Positions 46,861 through 57,798 of a stretch of 64,000 bases of DNA are shown here, one piece after another. A model generated the notes under the pieces. It was not told where the DNA came from. It searched no databases and saw nothing but the letters and a program-made list of their open reading frames with translations. This DNA is from Thamnidium elegans (lineage: Eukaryota > Mucoromycota > Mucoromycetes > Mucorales > Mucoraceae). Position 1 is the stretch's first letter, and each line of letters starts with the position of its first letter. The stretch spans positions 682,001 through 746,000 of the forward strand of contig JAIXMG010000005.1 in the NCBI GenBank assembly GCA_025201345.1. The letters run 5' to 3'. The position numbers and the translations under genes are program-made.

Positions 46861-47862
46861 ATGCTTCCAGAAGATGAACAATCAGGCTGCCAGTTACTAG
46901 ACTCGTTTGCTATATTTGTACAACTTGTATTAGCTACTTTAGCTTTCTCTACTCTCATTATAAAACGTCAAAGAGAATCACCACAGAGACCAGTATTAAT
47001 ATGGTATTTTTATATACAATTGACTATATATTTATACAGTGGTCTTACTATTATCATTACAATAGGTCTTTCGATGTTAGTAAACAGCTGATTGGTGGCA
47101 TAGTAATTCACAGTTTGAATTTAATAGCTTCTCATTTATTTGGAAAAAGCCTTGACGGAGAACCAGAATCCAATCCTTGTGTTTGGTAAACTAGACCTAC
47201 TATTATTTTATACACATATATTGTTATAACTTACATACATATAATATAGGTACTTTTTAAATATATTTGTAGATACAACCCTCGGTGTGTTAATTATTTG
47301 GGGAGTACTTTCGTTGGTAACATTCATGGCAACTCATTATCGATTAAATGGATTTCAAAGTGGTGTCTATGGAGAACCACCTATTGAGAATCAAATCAAG
47401 ATTTGGTTTAAACAATTAAGCGCATATATTGTAGCTTTGGTAACCATGAAGGTACTTGTGTTGATTTTGTTTGGTATTTGTCCTTGGTTAGAAGATTTTG
47501 GTGAATGGGTACTTGGCTGGACCAAGGGAGATTACAGACTTCAAGTATTGTTTGTCATGTTAATGTAAAGTATATGTATTTTTTTTTGTTTAGTATTTAT
47601 TAATGTATACTAATATAACAATAGATTTCCTTTGGTAATGAATATTGTTCAATTCTGGATTGTAGATACCATTGTAAAACATAAAACGACAGTACCTATT
47701 CGATTGGATAATGATGAGGAATTGGCCCATGATACATTAATATCAGATAGTGATTACATATCAGATGCAGAAGATGTTGATTCATTTAAAATCCAGCAAC
47801 GATCTTCCAGCATATCTGATGAAAGTTTATATGAATTAAGAACCAGTGCCAATACAAAATAA
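46861..47862 (+). CDS. STIMATE (TMEM110/vacuolar membrane) family protein
   Basis: Four exons. The N-terminus CQLLDSFAIFVQLVLATLAF leads into the family signature spanning the first splice: RPVLIW joined to SFDVSKQLIGG. IVIHSLNLIASHLFG follows, then CVWYFLNIFVDTTLGVLIIW, WFKQLSAYIVALVTMKVL and MLIFPLVMNIVQFWIVDTIV. There are about five or six transmembrane helices and an acidic C-terminal tail (DNDEELAHDTLISDSDYISD). Animal STIMATE sits at ER-plasma membrane contacts and helps STIM activation. Fungal members are annotated as vacuolar membrane proteins. The role here is not known. Confidence 0.85.
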
Positions 47863-47956
47863 AAAAGTACATTTAGCATACCCACACTACTTATGTATAT
47901 TGAAACTGCGATATTTATTACACTTGTGTATTTTCGTTGTCTTTTTTTTTTTTCCT

Positions 47957-47990
<34 letters not shown>

Positions 47991-48013
47991 CGTAGCAATA
48001 CCCTCCTTCTCAC

Positions 48014-49092
48014 ATGCAACGTTTTATTCGTTTAAAACCAATTAGACAGTTACTCTTACAAAGAAGAACAGTTTTTAATGATTCGTCTCGACCTTTTCCT
48101 CCTCCACAACCAACTAGACCAATTGATCATTTAGACGATATAAATAGCAATAATAGCAAGCACGTTTTTTCACCTGCGCTAGATGCTGTGGTAGATGATC
48201 CCTTATTACAAGCAAATAAAGATCCTTTTGCATTTAGACAAAGTCATCACTTTGATACATATCAAGTCTTGATCGATTTGCAATCTCAAGGTTTTACTAG
48301 AAAACAAGCAGAAGTTATTATGAAGGGTATTAAGTTCCGTCTTCGTGAATGGTAAAGTATCCACTACTAAGAAAATAAGATAGCATGTAATCTAAAAGTA
48401 CACGGTATTTTATTATTTAGCACTGCTTCAGTAAGACAACAATTATTACAAAAATCGGATTTAGAAAATGTAAGGGGTCCACCACACGCGCACAACTTTT
48501 TTTGAGTCTAAGCTATAACAATTTCCTTTTTTTTTTTTTACAGGAATCTTATCTATTTAGAGCTGCATTATCTGAATTAAGAACAGAAGTACAAGTGATG
48601 CGTAGAAACGATATGCAAATGCTTCAAACCGAAATGTCATTAATTACACGAGAAGTAGATTCGTTAGAACAAAGGTTAAGTGAAGGTGTTGCCGATATGA
48701 AGAATGAAATTCAAATGGATATGAATAATAGAAAGAATGAGACGCGTCAAGATCAAAAAAAGATGGATATGCAAATCCAAGAAATCAATAACAAGTTTAC
48801 TATTCGACTTGGTGATATTAGAACCGAGATTGAAGCTGTCAGATGGGAAACTATTTGGAAAGGAATGGGTAAGCTTTTAATTAATGTGTTTCATATATGT
48901 ACTAACTCCCCTTCGAAAAAAAAAGCCGGCGTTGCTTTAGCAGGACTGACAATCGCTAGTTTGGGTTATTTATTAACTAGATACTCTGTAAGAAAAGCTA
49001 CATTAGCAAGATTAGAAGATGATAAAAAGAGAAAGCTTAAACAAGAAGAAGCAAGTCGTGCTGGTACAGCTGATATGGAAGTTATATATTAA
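48014..49092 (+). CDS. Mitochondrial coiled-coil protein of the FMP32/MCUR1 (DUF1640) family
   Basis: Four exons. A basic presequence (MQRFIRLKPIRQLLLQRRTV) suggests mitochondrial import. The core starts FDTYQVLIDLQSQGFTRKQAE and AEVIMKGIKFRLRE, the family hallmark. A long coiled coil follows (ELRTEVQVMRRNDMQMLQTE, KMDMQIQEINNKF, IRLGDIRTEIEAVRWE). The final exon encodes one transmembrane helix (AGVALAGLTIASLGYLL) and a charged tail. In yeast and animals the family works in the inner mitochondrial membrane in calcium uniporter or proline and complex IV biology. Exon 4 begins after a short A-run intron at 48868-48925. The long T-run at about 47961-47990 lies in the promoter. Confidence 0.87.
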
Positions 49093-49182
49093 AATAAACA
49101 TTTGTTTTTTGAAGGAAAAGAAAAAAAAAATGATTTATTATTCAGTTATTATTATGTATTTATGTACGGTCACTTTTTTTTT

Positions 49183-50218
49183 TTACTTCTTAGAAGATCT
49201 CTTCTTCATCTTGGGAGAAGTCTTTTTAGGGCTGTTCAAGTTAAGATGATGTTCGGGAATCCAAGATTGATCCAAAACCATCTCACCCTTTTCATCACGA
49301 TGAGTAGCACGTTCAGTTACTTCTTCAACCTTCTTTGACTTCTTAGCCTTCTTGGCATCGACAAAGTAAGCTTCACGAATAATATAACCAACACCACCAG
49401 CGGCAGCAAGAAGAACAGCATAAAGAACAAGACTATATGTATATAATCTTAATAACTTTTCTCTTTATCTTTTTCTCTTTTTCTCTATAATACTTACAGT
49501 TGAGCATCGAACCAAGATCCCTCAGGTTCAGTAACAGTGATAGTACCGTTATAACCAACAACACGAGTAACGGTTTCCTATTATATACCATTAACCTTTT
49601 CTATTCAATTACTAAGAAATATAAAATGATCTACTTACATCAACCAACAAGTCAACAAAGACAGTTAAACCGTGCTCTCCAGGAGCGTATTCGGAATAAA
49701 AGTTGTAAGGGATTTGAAGAGAGGCACCAGCGGCAAGAGGCTTACCATAACGAGTGGCAGTCAACTGATATCACAATATAGTTAGTATAAGCTGTGTGGG
49801 CATGTGTGTAAAAAAAAACCTAATTATTACTTACATTGCGAACAATTTGGGAATAATCATCAACCTTATGAACTTGACCAGAAACAGCAAATACAGTATA
49901 AGGAGTCTTTTCCTTGTTTACAATATCCAAAACAACCTTGTTACGTTGTCCGTTAACAATCACTAAAAAAATAGATGATGAGATGATGAAAAGTGATGAT
50001 GAAGATTATATAATACGTACTACCGAATGGATTGTCAGGGAATTCAGCAGTAACTTCGACATTAGTAGCAACACGTTGCTCAGTTTGAGCAGAGACTAAT
50101 AATAACAAAAATAAATTAAAACGCGTTTTTTTACTTTTAATTCAATTCTTATCACTTTACCAACGCCAGCAACAAGTACCAAACCAAGAGCCCAGAGAGA
50201 AGAGAATTTAGCCATCAT
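49183..50218 (-). CDS. Translocon-associated protein alpha subunit (TRAP-alpha/SSR1)
   Basis: Six exons. Signal peptide MMAKFSSLWALGLVLVAGV is cleaved before the mature start QTEQRVATNVEVTAEFPDNP. The lumenal Ig-like domain includes NKVVLDIVNKEKTPYTVFAV, GASLQIPYNFYSEYAPGEHG and GYNGTITVTEPEGSWFDAQ (an N-glycosylation sequon at NGT). A single transmembrane helix (LLVLYAVLLAAAGGVGYII) and a Lys-rich cytosolic tail ending KKTSPKMKKRSSKK follow. The tail after the helix also carries DQSWIPEHHL, conserved in the family as far as I recall. It is part of the ER translocon complex that assists protein insertion. TRAP-alpha is absent from ascomycete yeasts, consistent with an early-diverging fungus. 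Confidence 0.9.
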
Positions 50219-50383
50219 TTTTAGTTTTTTTTCCTTTTTTTTTTCAAAAACAATAAAAATAAAGAAGAGAAAAGAAAATAAAAGAAACTTTCAAATTTAT
50301 ATATTTGTACAATAAAAAAAGAAGGGTTGTTTATTATTGATTGGTGTATACTTTGTGCTTTTCAATACCCGAAAAATATAAAA

Positions 50384-50893
50384 TTATGTGGTGTATTCTT
50401 GATATGGTGCAACTTGTTGTAAAGGTTCTTCAAGGTGGTTCTTTAATGCCTCTGCTTTGGCTTTTAATATACCCAAATCAACTTTAGATTCTCCAACAAG
50501 GCAGAGTAACATGGCTCCAATACCTGTAACAAACACAATACCCTCCTATATCATATAAACACACAGTTAAATAGCAATAATAATAATAATAATAATAAAA
50601 CTTTACTTGACAGTGTAATATTTGATATTGTAGTTGACTATCTCTACTCTTGTATGTATTCCAGATATTAGCTGAAATGGCTGAGTATATCGTAGCATCT
50701 TTATCATTATCTGCTGCAAAAGATATTAACGATCCTTCACTAGTCATTATTCTATTCGTATAAAAAAGGGGGCATTACTATCATCATTACTGTCCCTCCA
50801 AACTTTTCTCTCTCTTATTTCTTACAAGGCTGCTTTGATACCATTATGTAATGACTGTCTCAAAACTTGTGAGATCACTTTTGGTTTCAACAT
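50384..50893 (-). CDS. Ragulator subunit LAMTOR2 (p14/Robl-type roadblock protein)
   Basis: Three exons (50893-50826, 50751-50607, 50545-50384) give 124 residues, close to the animal length of 125. The first exon reads MLKPKVISQVLRQSLHNGIK. The roadblock core EGSLISFAADNDKDATIYSA, then ISANIWNTYKS, LGILKAKAEALKEHLEEPLQ and VAPY follow the same order as human LAMTOR2 (MLRPKALTQVL, EGSLLAYSG, AAIASNIWAAY, LKAKAQALVQYLEEPL). The protein would form a heterodimer with LAMTOR3 on the lysosome or vacuole membrane in the Rag GTPase-TORC1 branch. Intron 2 (50606-50546) contains an AAT repeat. Confidence 0.88.
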
Positions 50894-51097
50894 GTGTGTA
50901 AAAAAAAAAGAAATAACAACTCAAAAGGTTTTTTTTTTCTGTTTGCGCATATGTTTTTGACCTGGCGACAAATCACGTGTAGAGTAAACCTGTCGTTAGA
51001 ATGGGAGTTTTTACCTGTCATATACCTGAGAAAGTGTTATAATTTATCAACATTATTTCTTGTTAAATAAAAATGTATATAAAGTGCACGATGTATA

Positions 51098-51154
51098 ATT
51101 ATTTTATTTTATTTTTATTTTATTTTTATTTTATTTTTATTTTATTTTTATTTT
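51098..51154 (+). repeat. TTTTATTTTATT short tandem repeat
   Basis: A pure T/A array of TTTTTATTTTA-type units just upstream of the small ORF. It inflates the apparent ORF with Phe/Tyr/Leu codons but is probably 5' flanking sequence. Confidence 0.8.
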
Positions 51155-51165
51155 CTTATATATTG

Positions 51166-51546
51166 ATGATGATTCCCTTGATATTAGGTTTAGCGGTTGG
51201 CGTCTATTACGGTGGAAAAGTAGCAAATGCATCAAATGAAGAAATAACGGTCCGCATAAAGGAAACAAGAACAGTTACTACCAAAAAAACTCCTGCTCCT
51301 GTTAAACAAGATGTAAGACTGGAACAAAGTCAAGAACAAAGACAAGAACAAAGACAAGAACAAAGACAAGAAAATGGACGAGCGCAACCTCAAGGTTCGG
51401 CAAGAACTAAAAAGAGAAACGCTCAAAGAAAAAGAAGTAAAGTGAGAAAGGCACAGGAAACAATTGAAAGAGTTACCACTAAAACTATAAATATGAATAT
51501 CCGTGGCTGTAATTGTAACACCAGATGTACATATTATCAGAGGTAA
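51166..51546 (+). CDS. Small basic hypothetical protein with N-terminal hydrophobic helix
   Basis: Single exon. I start at ATG 51166 (MMIPLILGLAVGVYYGGKVA), because the 31 codons before it come from the T/A repeat. About 126 residues: a short hydrophobic or glycine-rich segment, a basic middle (VRIKETRTVTTKKTPAP), a QEQRQEQRQEQ repeat, a Lys/Arg-rich part (ARTKKRNAQRKRSKVRKAQE) and a Cys-containing end (CNCNTRCTYYQR). It could be a membrane-anchored small protein. No family is recognised, and it lies between LAMTOR2 and EF2 with no shared context. It may be real because the frame is open for 127 codons with little homopolymer. Confidence 0.4.
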   Translation: MMIPLILGLAVGVYYGGKVANASNEEITVRIKETRTVTTKKTPAPVKQDVRLEQSQEQRQEQRQEQRQENGRAQPQGSARTKKRNAQRKRSKVRKAQETIERVTTKTINMNIRGCNCNTRCTYYQR

Positions 51547-51834
51547 AGAATTAGCATTAAAATAAAACTTTTTTTTTTGGGGCCAGTGGTGGTTCATTAT
51601 CATAATTTCAACGTCGTATCGCACGGACCAACCGTAAATAATTGAGTTGTAATTGCTTATTGTTGCATTTTACACGTCTTACAAAAAAAAAAAAGGGACG
51701 TGAGCATAAAGCCAAAAAGTATAATATAAAAAGACGATTGAGTTTGTGACAAAAAAATTTAAACTAGTAGTAGTTGTTCTGCTTAGTTTGATTTTATTAA
51801 TAAGAGATGCAGTAAAATGACAAAATAAAGAAAT

Positions 51835-54398
51835 TTAAAGCTTATCGTAGTACTTATCGAGACCGGGAATATCTTCAACGAGACCCTTTCTCTTACGGAC
51901 GGTACGAATGATATCGTAAACCTTGTTTCCGGGTTCGGTAGGGTTTCCGGGCATGATTTGCCAATGATCGAAGACAGCTTGAGGGAAAGCTTGACCACCA
52001 GTAGCGGCACGAAGATCAGCAGTGAAACCGAAAGATTCGTTAACGGGCAAGTAGGCCTTGACAGCAACCATGGGGGTACCAGGCTTTTGTTCTTCAGAGA
52101 AGACTTGACCACGACGTCTGTTAAGACAAGAGTAGATACCACCGATAGCGGAATCGGGACATTGGATTTCGACGAGGTAGACGGGTTCTTGGATACCGGG
52201 GGTAGCGGTAAGCATAGAAGCATACATGACACGACGACAAGTAGGGATAATTTGTCCACCACCACGATGGATAGCATCAGCATGAAGAGTGACATCGAGG
52301 ATGTTGAAACGAACGGAACGGACGTTTTCTTCAGCAACGGGACCTTCCTTGGTAGCCCATTGGAAAGCGGCAACACAAGAATCCTTGATTTCACCGAGGT
52401 ATTGGACTTGCTTGGTAACATCAACAAGGACGTTAGGACCAGTACCGTCAGGACCGAAACACCAGATCTTACGAGCTTCAGTAACATCCCATTCGTACTT
52501 ATCGGCTAAGACACGAGCACGGAGCTTGAAATCATCCTTGGCAGAGATTTTACCAGCATCAATTTCATCAGCGAGTTCATCGTTAAGAGGAAGAGCACGC
52601 ATGTAGATACGGTTATGCTTGTTAGGAGACTTGGAAAGACAGTCAATGGTAGATTCAGCAGTGACGGTTTCACGGTATTGGACAACGGGGTCACCAGTCT
52701 TAAGAGGAACTTGAGCGTGATCCTCTTCCAAATCCTTCAAACAAATTTCAAGATGGAGTTCACCAGCACCGGCAACAATATGTTCACCAGAATCGGAAGT
52801 GAAAGTCAAGACACAAGGATCGGACTTAGCGAGACGCTTAAGACCTTCAACAAGCTTGGGGAGATCGTTAGCGTTCTTAACATCAACAGCAACTTGGACA
52901 ACAGGGGAGACAGAGAACTTCATGACCTTCATGTTGTGAGCAACTTCGGAGGTGGTAATGGTACCAGACTTGACCAAGAATTGATCAACACCGACAAGAC
53001 CGATAATGTTACCAGCGGGACAATCCTCAATGGCTTCAACGTTACGTCCCATCATGAGAACAGTACGTTGGATAGACTTGACAGCGAGATCAGTCTTGGA
53101 ACCGGGAATGTAGTTAGGACCTTGGATTCTGACCTTCATACCAGCACGAACGGTACCGGAGAAGACACGACCGAAAGCGTAGAAACGACCCTTATCGGAG
53201 GTGGGAACCATCTTGGAGACATACAACATAAGAGGACCGTTAGGATCACAAGCAGTAATACCACGAGCACACTCATCATCAGCGGGACCTTCGTACAATT
53301 GACCACAACGGTAAGCTTGAGAGGTAACGGGAGAGGGAAGATGGATACAGATCATTTCCAAAAGAGCATCACCAGCGGGCAAGAACTTACGCATAACGAC
53401 CTTAAGGAGGGCCTTACCTTCCAAATCCTTCTCATCAGCAGCAAGGTTAACTTCCAACTTTTCGAGGAGAACCTTAGTTTGATCCTTCTTGAAGTTCATG
53501 ATAGAATCAAAGACACGGTAGATAGGATCCAAAATGAACATGTTGAAAGCACGTTCGAGTTGCTTACCCTCAGCATCAGTAGACTTGGTGGTCCACTTCT
53601 TGGTCTTAGGGTTGAAGTAGTTTTCACCCCAAAGCTTACCCATCATCTTCTCCTTATCGACACCAAACTTCTTGGCATAACGGATAGCGAATTGACGAAG
53701 AGTGAAACCCCAACCGTGAAGACCGGAAGCGAAAGCAACGGTACCCTTTTCGGGGTAGACTTGACAATCACCGAGAGCTTCATCAACATAGGTGGCGATG
53801 ATAACGTTAACGGATTCGATAGTACGAGAGAAAGAGTTGTAAAGTTCTTCCTTATCCAATTGGAGTTCGAGAAGAGCACGATCCATCTTGTTAAGACAGA
53901 TAACGGGCTTAATACGTTCATTCAAAGCTTGACGCAAGACAGTCTCGGTTTGGACACAGACACCATCAATACAATCAACAACGACAAGGGCACCATCGGT
54001 AACACGAAGGGCAGCGGTAACTTCAGAAGAGAAATCGACGTGACCAGGAGAATCGATCAAGTTAATCAAGAAAGCGGAACCGTTGGTCTTTTGGTTCTTG
54101 ATTTCCTCAATATCCTTGGGGTCGCTCATTTGGAAATAAAGAGAAATAGCAGTAGACTTGATAGTAATACCACGTTCTTGTTCATCCTTACGGGTATCCA
54201 TGAAACGGGCCTCACCAGCACGACCGGAAGAGATAATACCGGCCTTGGAGACAAGGGAATCGGTTAAGGTAGACTTACCGTGATCGACGTGAGCAATAAC
54301 AGACATGTTACGCACATTGGTAACCTTGTCCATCAAAGTACGGATTTCTTCAATAGTGAAATTCTAAGCATAAAGTGAATATAGAATTAGAATTGAAC

Positions 54399-54433
<35 letters not shown>

Positions 54434-54682
54434 AAAAAAAAAGGAAAAAAAAAACAGGGAAAAGCGTAGTTTGTAATTTTTTTTTCCTGTTTTTTTTCTT
54501 TTGTGAGTCTGTTATAATACTTACAACTAAATGATTCCAATAGTAACAATTATAATAATAATAGAAGATAATATAGTTAGTAAAACATCCAAATAAACAA
54601 AGCACTCATCCATCTACAAAACTTGTTGTTGGATGGGATGATGCCATTTAAACTTTTGTATTGAAACCAATATTTTACCCAT
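51835..54682 (-). CDS. EFT2: Elongation factor 2 (diphthamide-containing translocase)
   Basis: The main exon (54363-51835) encodes nearly all of EF2, from [13 protein letters not shown] to DKYYDKL. Seen are the G1 motif [10 protein letters not shown], effector region [24 protein letters not shown], domain IV with the diphthamide loop [16 protein letters not shown], and PGNPTEPG near the end. The conserved N-terminal Met-Val is not in this exon. It can be rebuilt only from ATGG at 54682-54679, followed by a 152-nt intron (54678-54527), a 2-nt piece TT (54526-54525) and a 161-nt intron (54524-54364). The total is 844 residues, close to yeast (842). The ATG has an AAAC-GAAA leader. Codon use is strongly biased compared with neighbours, as expected of a highly expressed gene. 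Confidence 0.95.
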
Positions 54683-55357
54683 TTTCGTTTATTTGAGTGA
54701 AGGGGAAAGATTCTTGAAACGAAATTAGTATTTACTTTGTATCAAAAAAAAAAAAATCTTTTTATTTAAATACCCGCTTTTTTTTATTTAAAAAGTCAGT
54801 TGATGTTTTCTTGTTTTTTCACACAGGGCAACAGAATCATACTGCGGTTTTCACGTTTTGAAAGGGGTAAATAAATTAAGCTTATGATTGTGGTTCATTT
54901 GATATAATATATGCTTATGAAAATTAAAAACATAACAAAGTTTTTCTATTAAAAATAGAGTTACAGTTTGAAAGTTTTTGCTTAAATTATTGCAGGAGAG
55001 TACTGGTTTTTTTTTTTTAAAAAAAAGGTCACTCACATCTCTTCACTCAAAAAGCAGGCTCATGATGATCTCTTTTTTAAACAAGTACTGGTGTAACGCC
55101 CTGGGTCCTTCTTTTTTTTTTTTTGTAAGATGATCTTCTCCCGCATCAAACTGTGATAAAATCACCTGTTAAGCATCATTATGGCCACAGTATATTCGTA
55201 CGTGCTTTGGCCGCAGTACATAATATGAATAAACAATAGTTTTTAGAATGACATTATTTCTAACTATGCTGTATGGATATTTTTATTTATTTTTAAAAGA
55301 GTATTATTATTCTGTATCTAATTAAGTATTAAGTCTATATATTATTATAAAAAAAAA
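54683..55357. other. Intergenic between EF2 and the nucleotide-sugar transporter
   Basis: The part near 54683 must contain the EF2 promoter; a short CTTTCCCC-like pyrimidine block (complement near 54702-54713) precedes the start. The rest is AT-rich with A and T runs. No gene is seen. Confidence 0.55.
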
Positions 55358-56484
55358 TCATCTATTATTATTAGCACCATATAAATAGGTAGCAGCAATT
55401 ACGATTGCGGTTCCGGTAACAAACAAAAATGAAGGTTGAAAATCAAGTAAACAAAAACTAATTGCACCTGATAGAATAATGGATATACTGGTTGCGAACC
55501 CCTTCAAGATATTATCTGCATACTTTACAACAAGAGCTACTAATAATCCACCTAATGCTTGATTTGTAACCACAAACCATGTCAATAGATTATAACCTTG
55601 AAATAAACCAGCTGCCCTAATTTGACCGTAATCTGACATAATCATACCGATAAACGAAAAACTAGCACCACATATTCCCAATTGAATATTACGAATCCAC
55701 ATGGAAGTTGTTGATGTTTTAAGGATCTTTTCGAAATAACAACCGGCAAAACCAGAGGATACACAACTAGTCAATACAGCCAATAAACCAACAATAGGTC
55801 TTTGACCATTGCTCATCTCTACACTTGATTCAGCCGAAGTGACACTTTCAGTCTGTACTAATGTCACACCAACCATCAATAAAACAAGAGCCAGCCATTT
55901 TTCTCGATTTAACGATCTACCCAATAAAGAAATTGAAAATGCAGCAGTAGATAGGATCTTGAGTTGATAGGTTACTTGAAACGTAGCAGCTTCCAAATTA
56001 CTGAGAGCGATATATAATAAATTATTTTGTAATGCGTACAAACCACTTGGTATCAACATCTTGACAACTTCACGAGGCTTTTGATAAATCTCGAGATAAA
56101 TTAATTTTATGCAACGTTTATAAGATTTCTCTTCTTGATAATACAACATAAATGAGCAGGCAAATATCTTTATAATTTCAGCCATAAAAACAGCAGTTGA
56201 AGCAATATAAATGGGTTGATCTGCTAATGTCGAAGTTCGTGAATAACGCATAAGTAATACTAGCATACTGTTTTGAACAACAAGGACAATAAGAGATAAT
56301 TGTTTGGGGTTTAAGCCATATATTAACGGTTCTATTTTATATATAAAAAAGAGGTTAAATCATCATGATGAGAGATGATGAAAGATGACACGATCTTACC
56401 TTTTATTTTGTCATTATCCGCATGAGACATTGGCAGTTCATGTTTTTTATTAAAAGTTCGTTTCGAGCTATACTGTATTGACAT
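55358..56484 (-). CDS. UDP-galactose/UDP-GlcNAc-type nucleotide-sugar transporter (SLC35A family)
   Basis: Two exons. Exon 1 (56484 to about 56400) encodes a hydrophilic N-terminus (MSIQYSSKRTFNKKHELPMS). Exon 2 adds about ten transmembrane helices. Family signatures are visible: GLKPKQLSLIVLVVQNSMLV, MRYSRT, LIPSGLYALQNNLLYIALSN, LEAATFQVTYQLKILSTAAF, LVLLMVGVTLVQ, SSGFAGCYFEKILK and the C-terminal KYADNILKGFATSISIIL. These match the SLC35A transporters that carry UDP-galactose, UDP-GlcNAc or CMP-sialic acid into the Golgi. The exact sugar cannot be read from sequence. The membrane topology and length (about 345 residues) fit. Confidence 0.88.
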
Positions 56485-57067
56485 TATTTATATATACAAA
56501 GGAAAAAGAATAAAATAAAAATAAAAATAAAAAATTCCTTTGGTAAATTTCTGATGTTTCACCACTTGAAAAAAAAAAGAAGGGATCTTCCATAAACATT
56601 TAAGCACTTTTTTTTTATTTTATATTTTTTACTGCTCCACTAAAAAAAAATGTGTATTATAAAGTACATTCTTCTTTATTGTTGTCAAATTAGAATGTTG
56701 TTTGTTATTTAATGACACTGAGCAGGGATAATTCTTTATTTTTTGGTAATGGTGTTTGTGGCACACACAAAAAAAAAAGGGTGATCTGCAATTGTTCTTG
56801 ACGGTAAAAAAACGTGTAACTTTGAATTAAAGTAGAGTTTGAAAAAATAAACTTTTTTTTTATTAGTTATTGTTGATCAGTTGAAGATAAAAGGATTTGT
56901 CAAGTGTAAAAAGAGGAAAAGATAAAAAGAATCTGTCAGGTGTGAAAAATGTCACATATTAAACAATGTCATTTTAATATAAACTGTGTGTGTATGCAGA
57001 AAGAAAAAAAAAAAAAAAAAAGTGAAAGAAAAAAAGAAAAAAAAGAAAAAAAAAAGAAGCGTAACTA
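56485..57067. other. Intergenic, no feature seen
   Basis: AT-rich DNA between two minus-strand genes, with poly-A/T tracts (for example about 57004-57020). It presumably holds the upstream sequence of the sugar transporter gene. No ORF of note. Confidence 0.5.
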
Positions 57068-57750
57068 CTAATCTTTTCTCTTCAACATGTCAGCATAACT
57101 AAAAGTATTACTTTTGAATTCATCACTGGTATTGCAAAGACTAGGAAATGCTTCAGTTTCCAGCTCTTCTTTTTTCTCTTCTTTTTTATCTTTTTTCTCT
57201 TCTTTTTTATCTTTTTTCTCTTCTTTTTTATCTTTATCTTTTTTATCTTTTTTATCTTCTTTTTTATCCTCTTTTGTGTCCTCCTTTTTGTCCTCTTTTT
57301 TAACCTCTGCTTTATCTTCTTGTTTTTTGGGGTGAGATTTAATAATGTCCGCAATTGATCTTTTCTCTGTGTTATTTGTCCATGGTTTTATATCGGCTGT
57401 TACTTGTGTTGGTAAAGGAGGGAAACTGGTAGGCTTTAATTCGGTTTCTAAGGAAATTGTGTTAGTAACGGATATAAAATGACCGCGATAAAAAATAAAT
57501 TACCTGTTTTGCTAGTTGTTGCTATGAATTTTCCCTTTTTTTTCTTATAATTGCTGTTGTTATTACTATTGCTGTTATAGTTGTTGCTGTTACTGTGATA
57601 GTGGTTGCTACTACTACTACTGTTGTTATGGTTGCTGTTGCTATTATTATGGTAGCTATTGTTATTGTTATGGTTGCTATTGTTATGGTTGTTGTTGTTA
57701 TGGTTGTTGTTATGGTTGTTGTTATGGTTGTTGTTATGGTTGTTGTTGTT

Positions 57751-57798
<48 letters not shown>

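Noticed and set aside
52615..54267. 550-codon plus-strand ORF across EF2
   Set aside because: Antisense shadow of a codon-biased gene; no recognisable domains, and EF2 on the minus strand explains the sequence.
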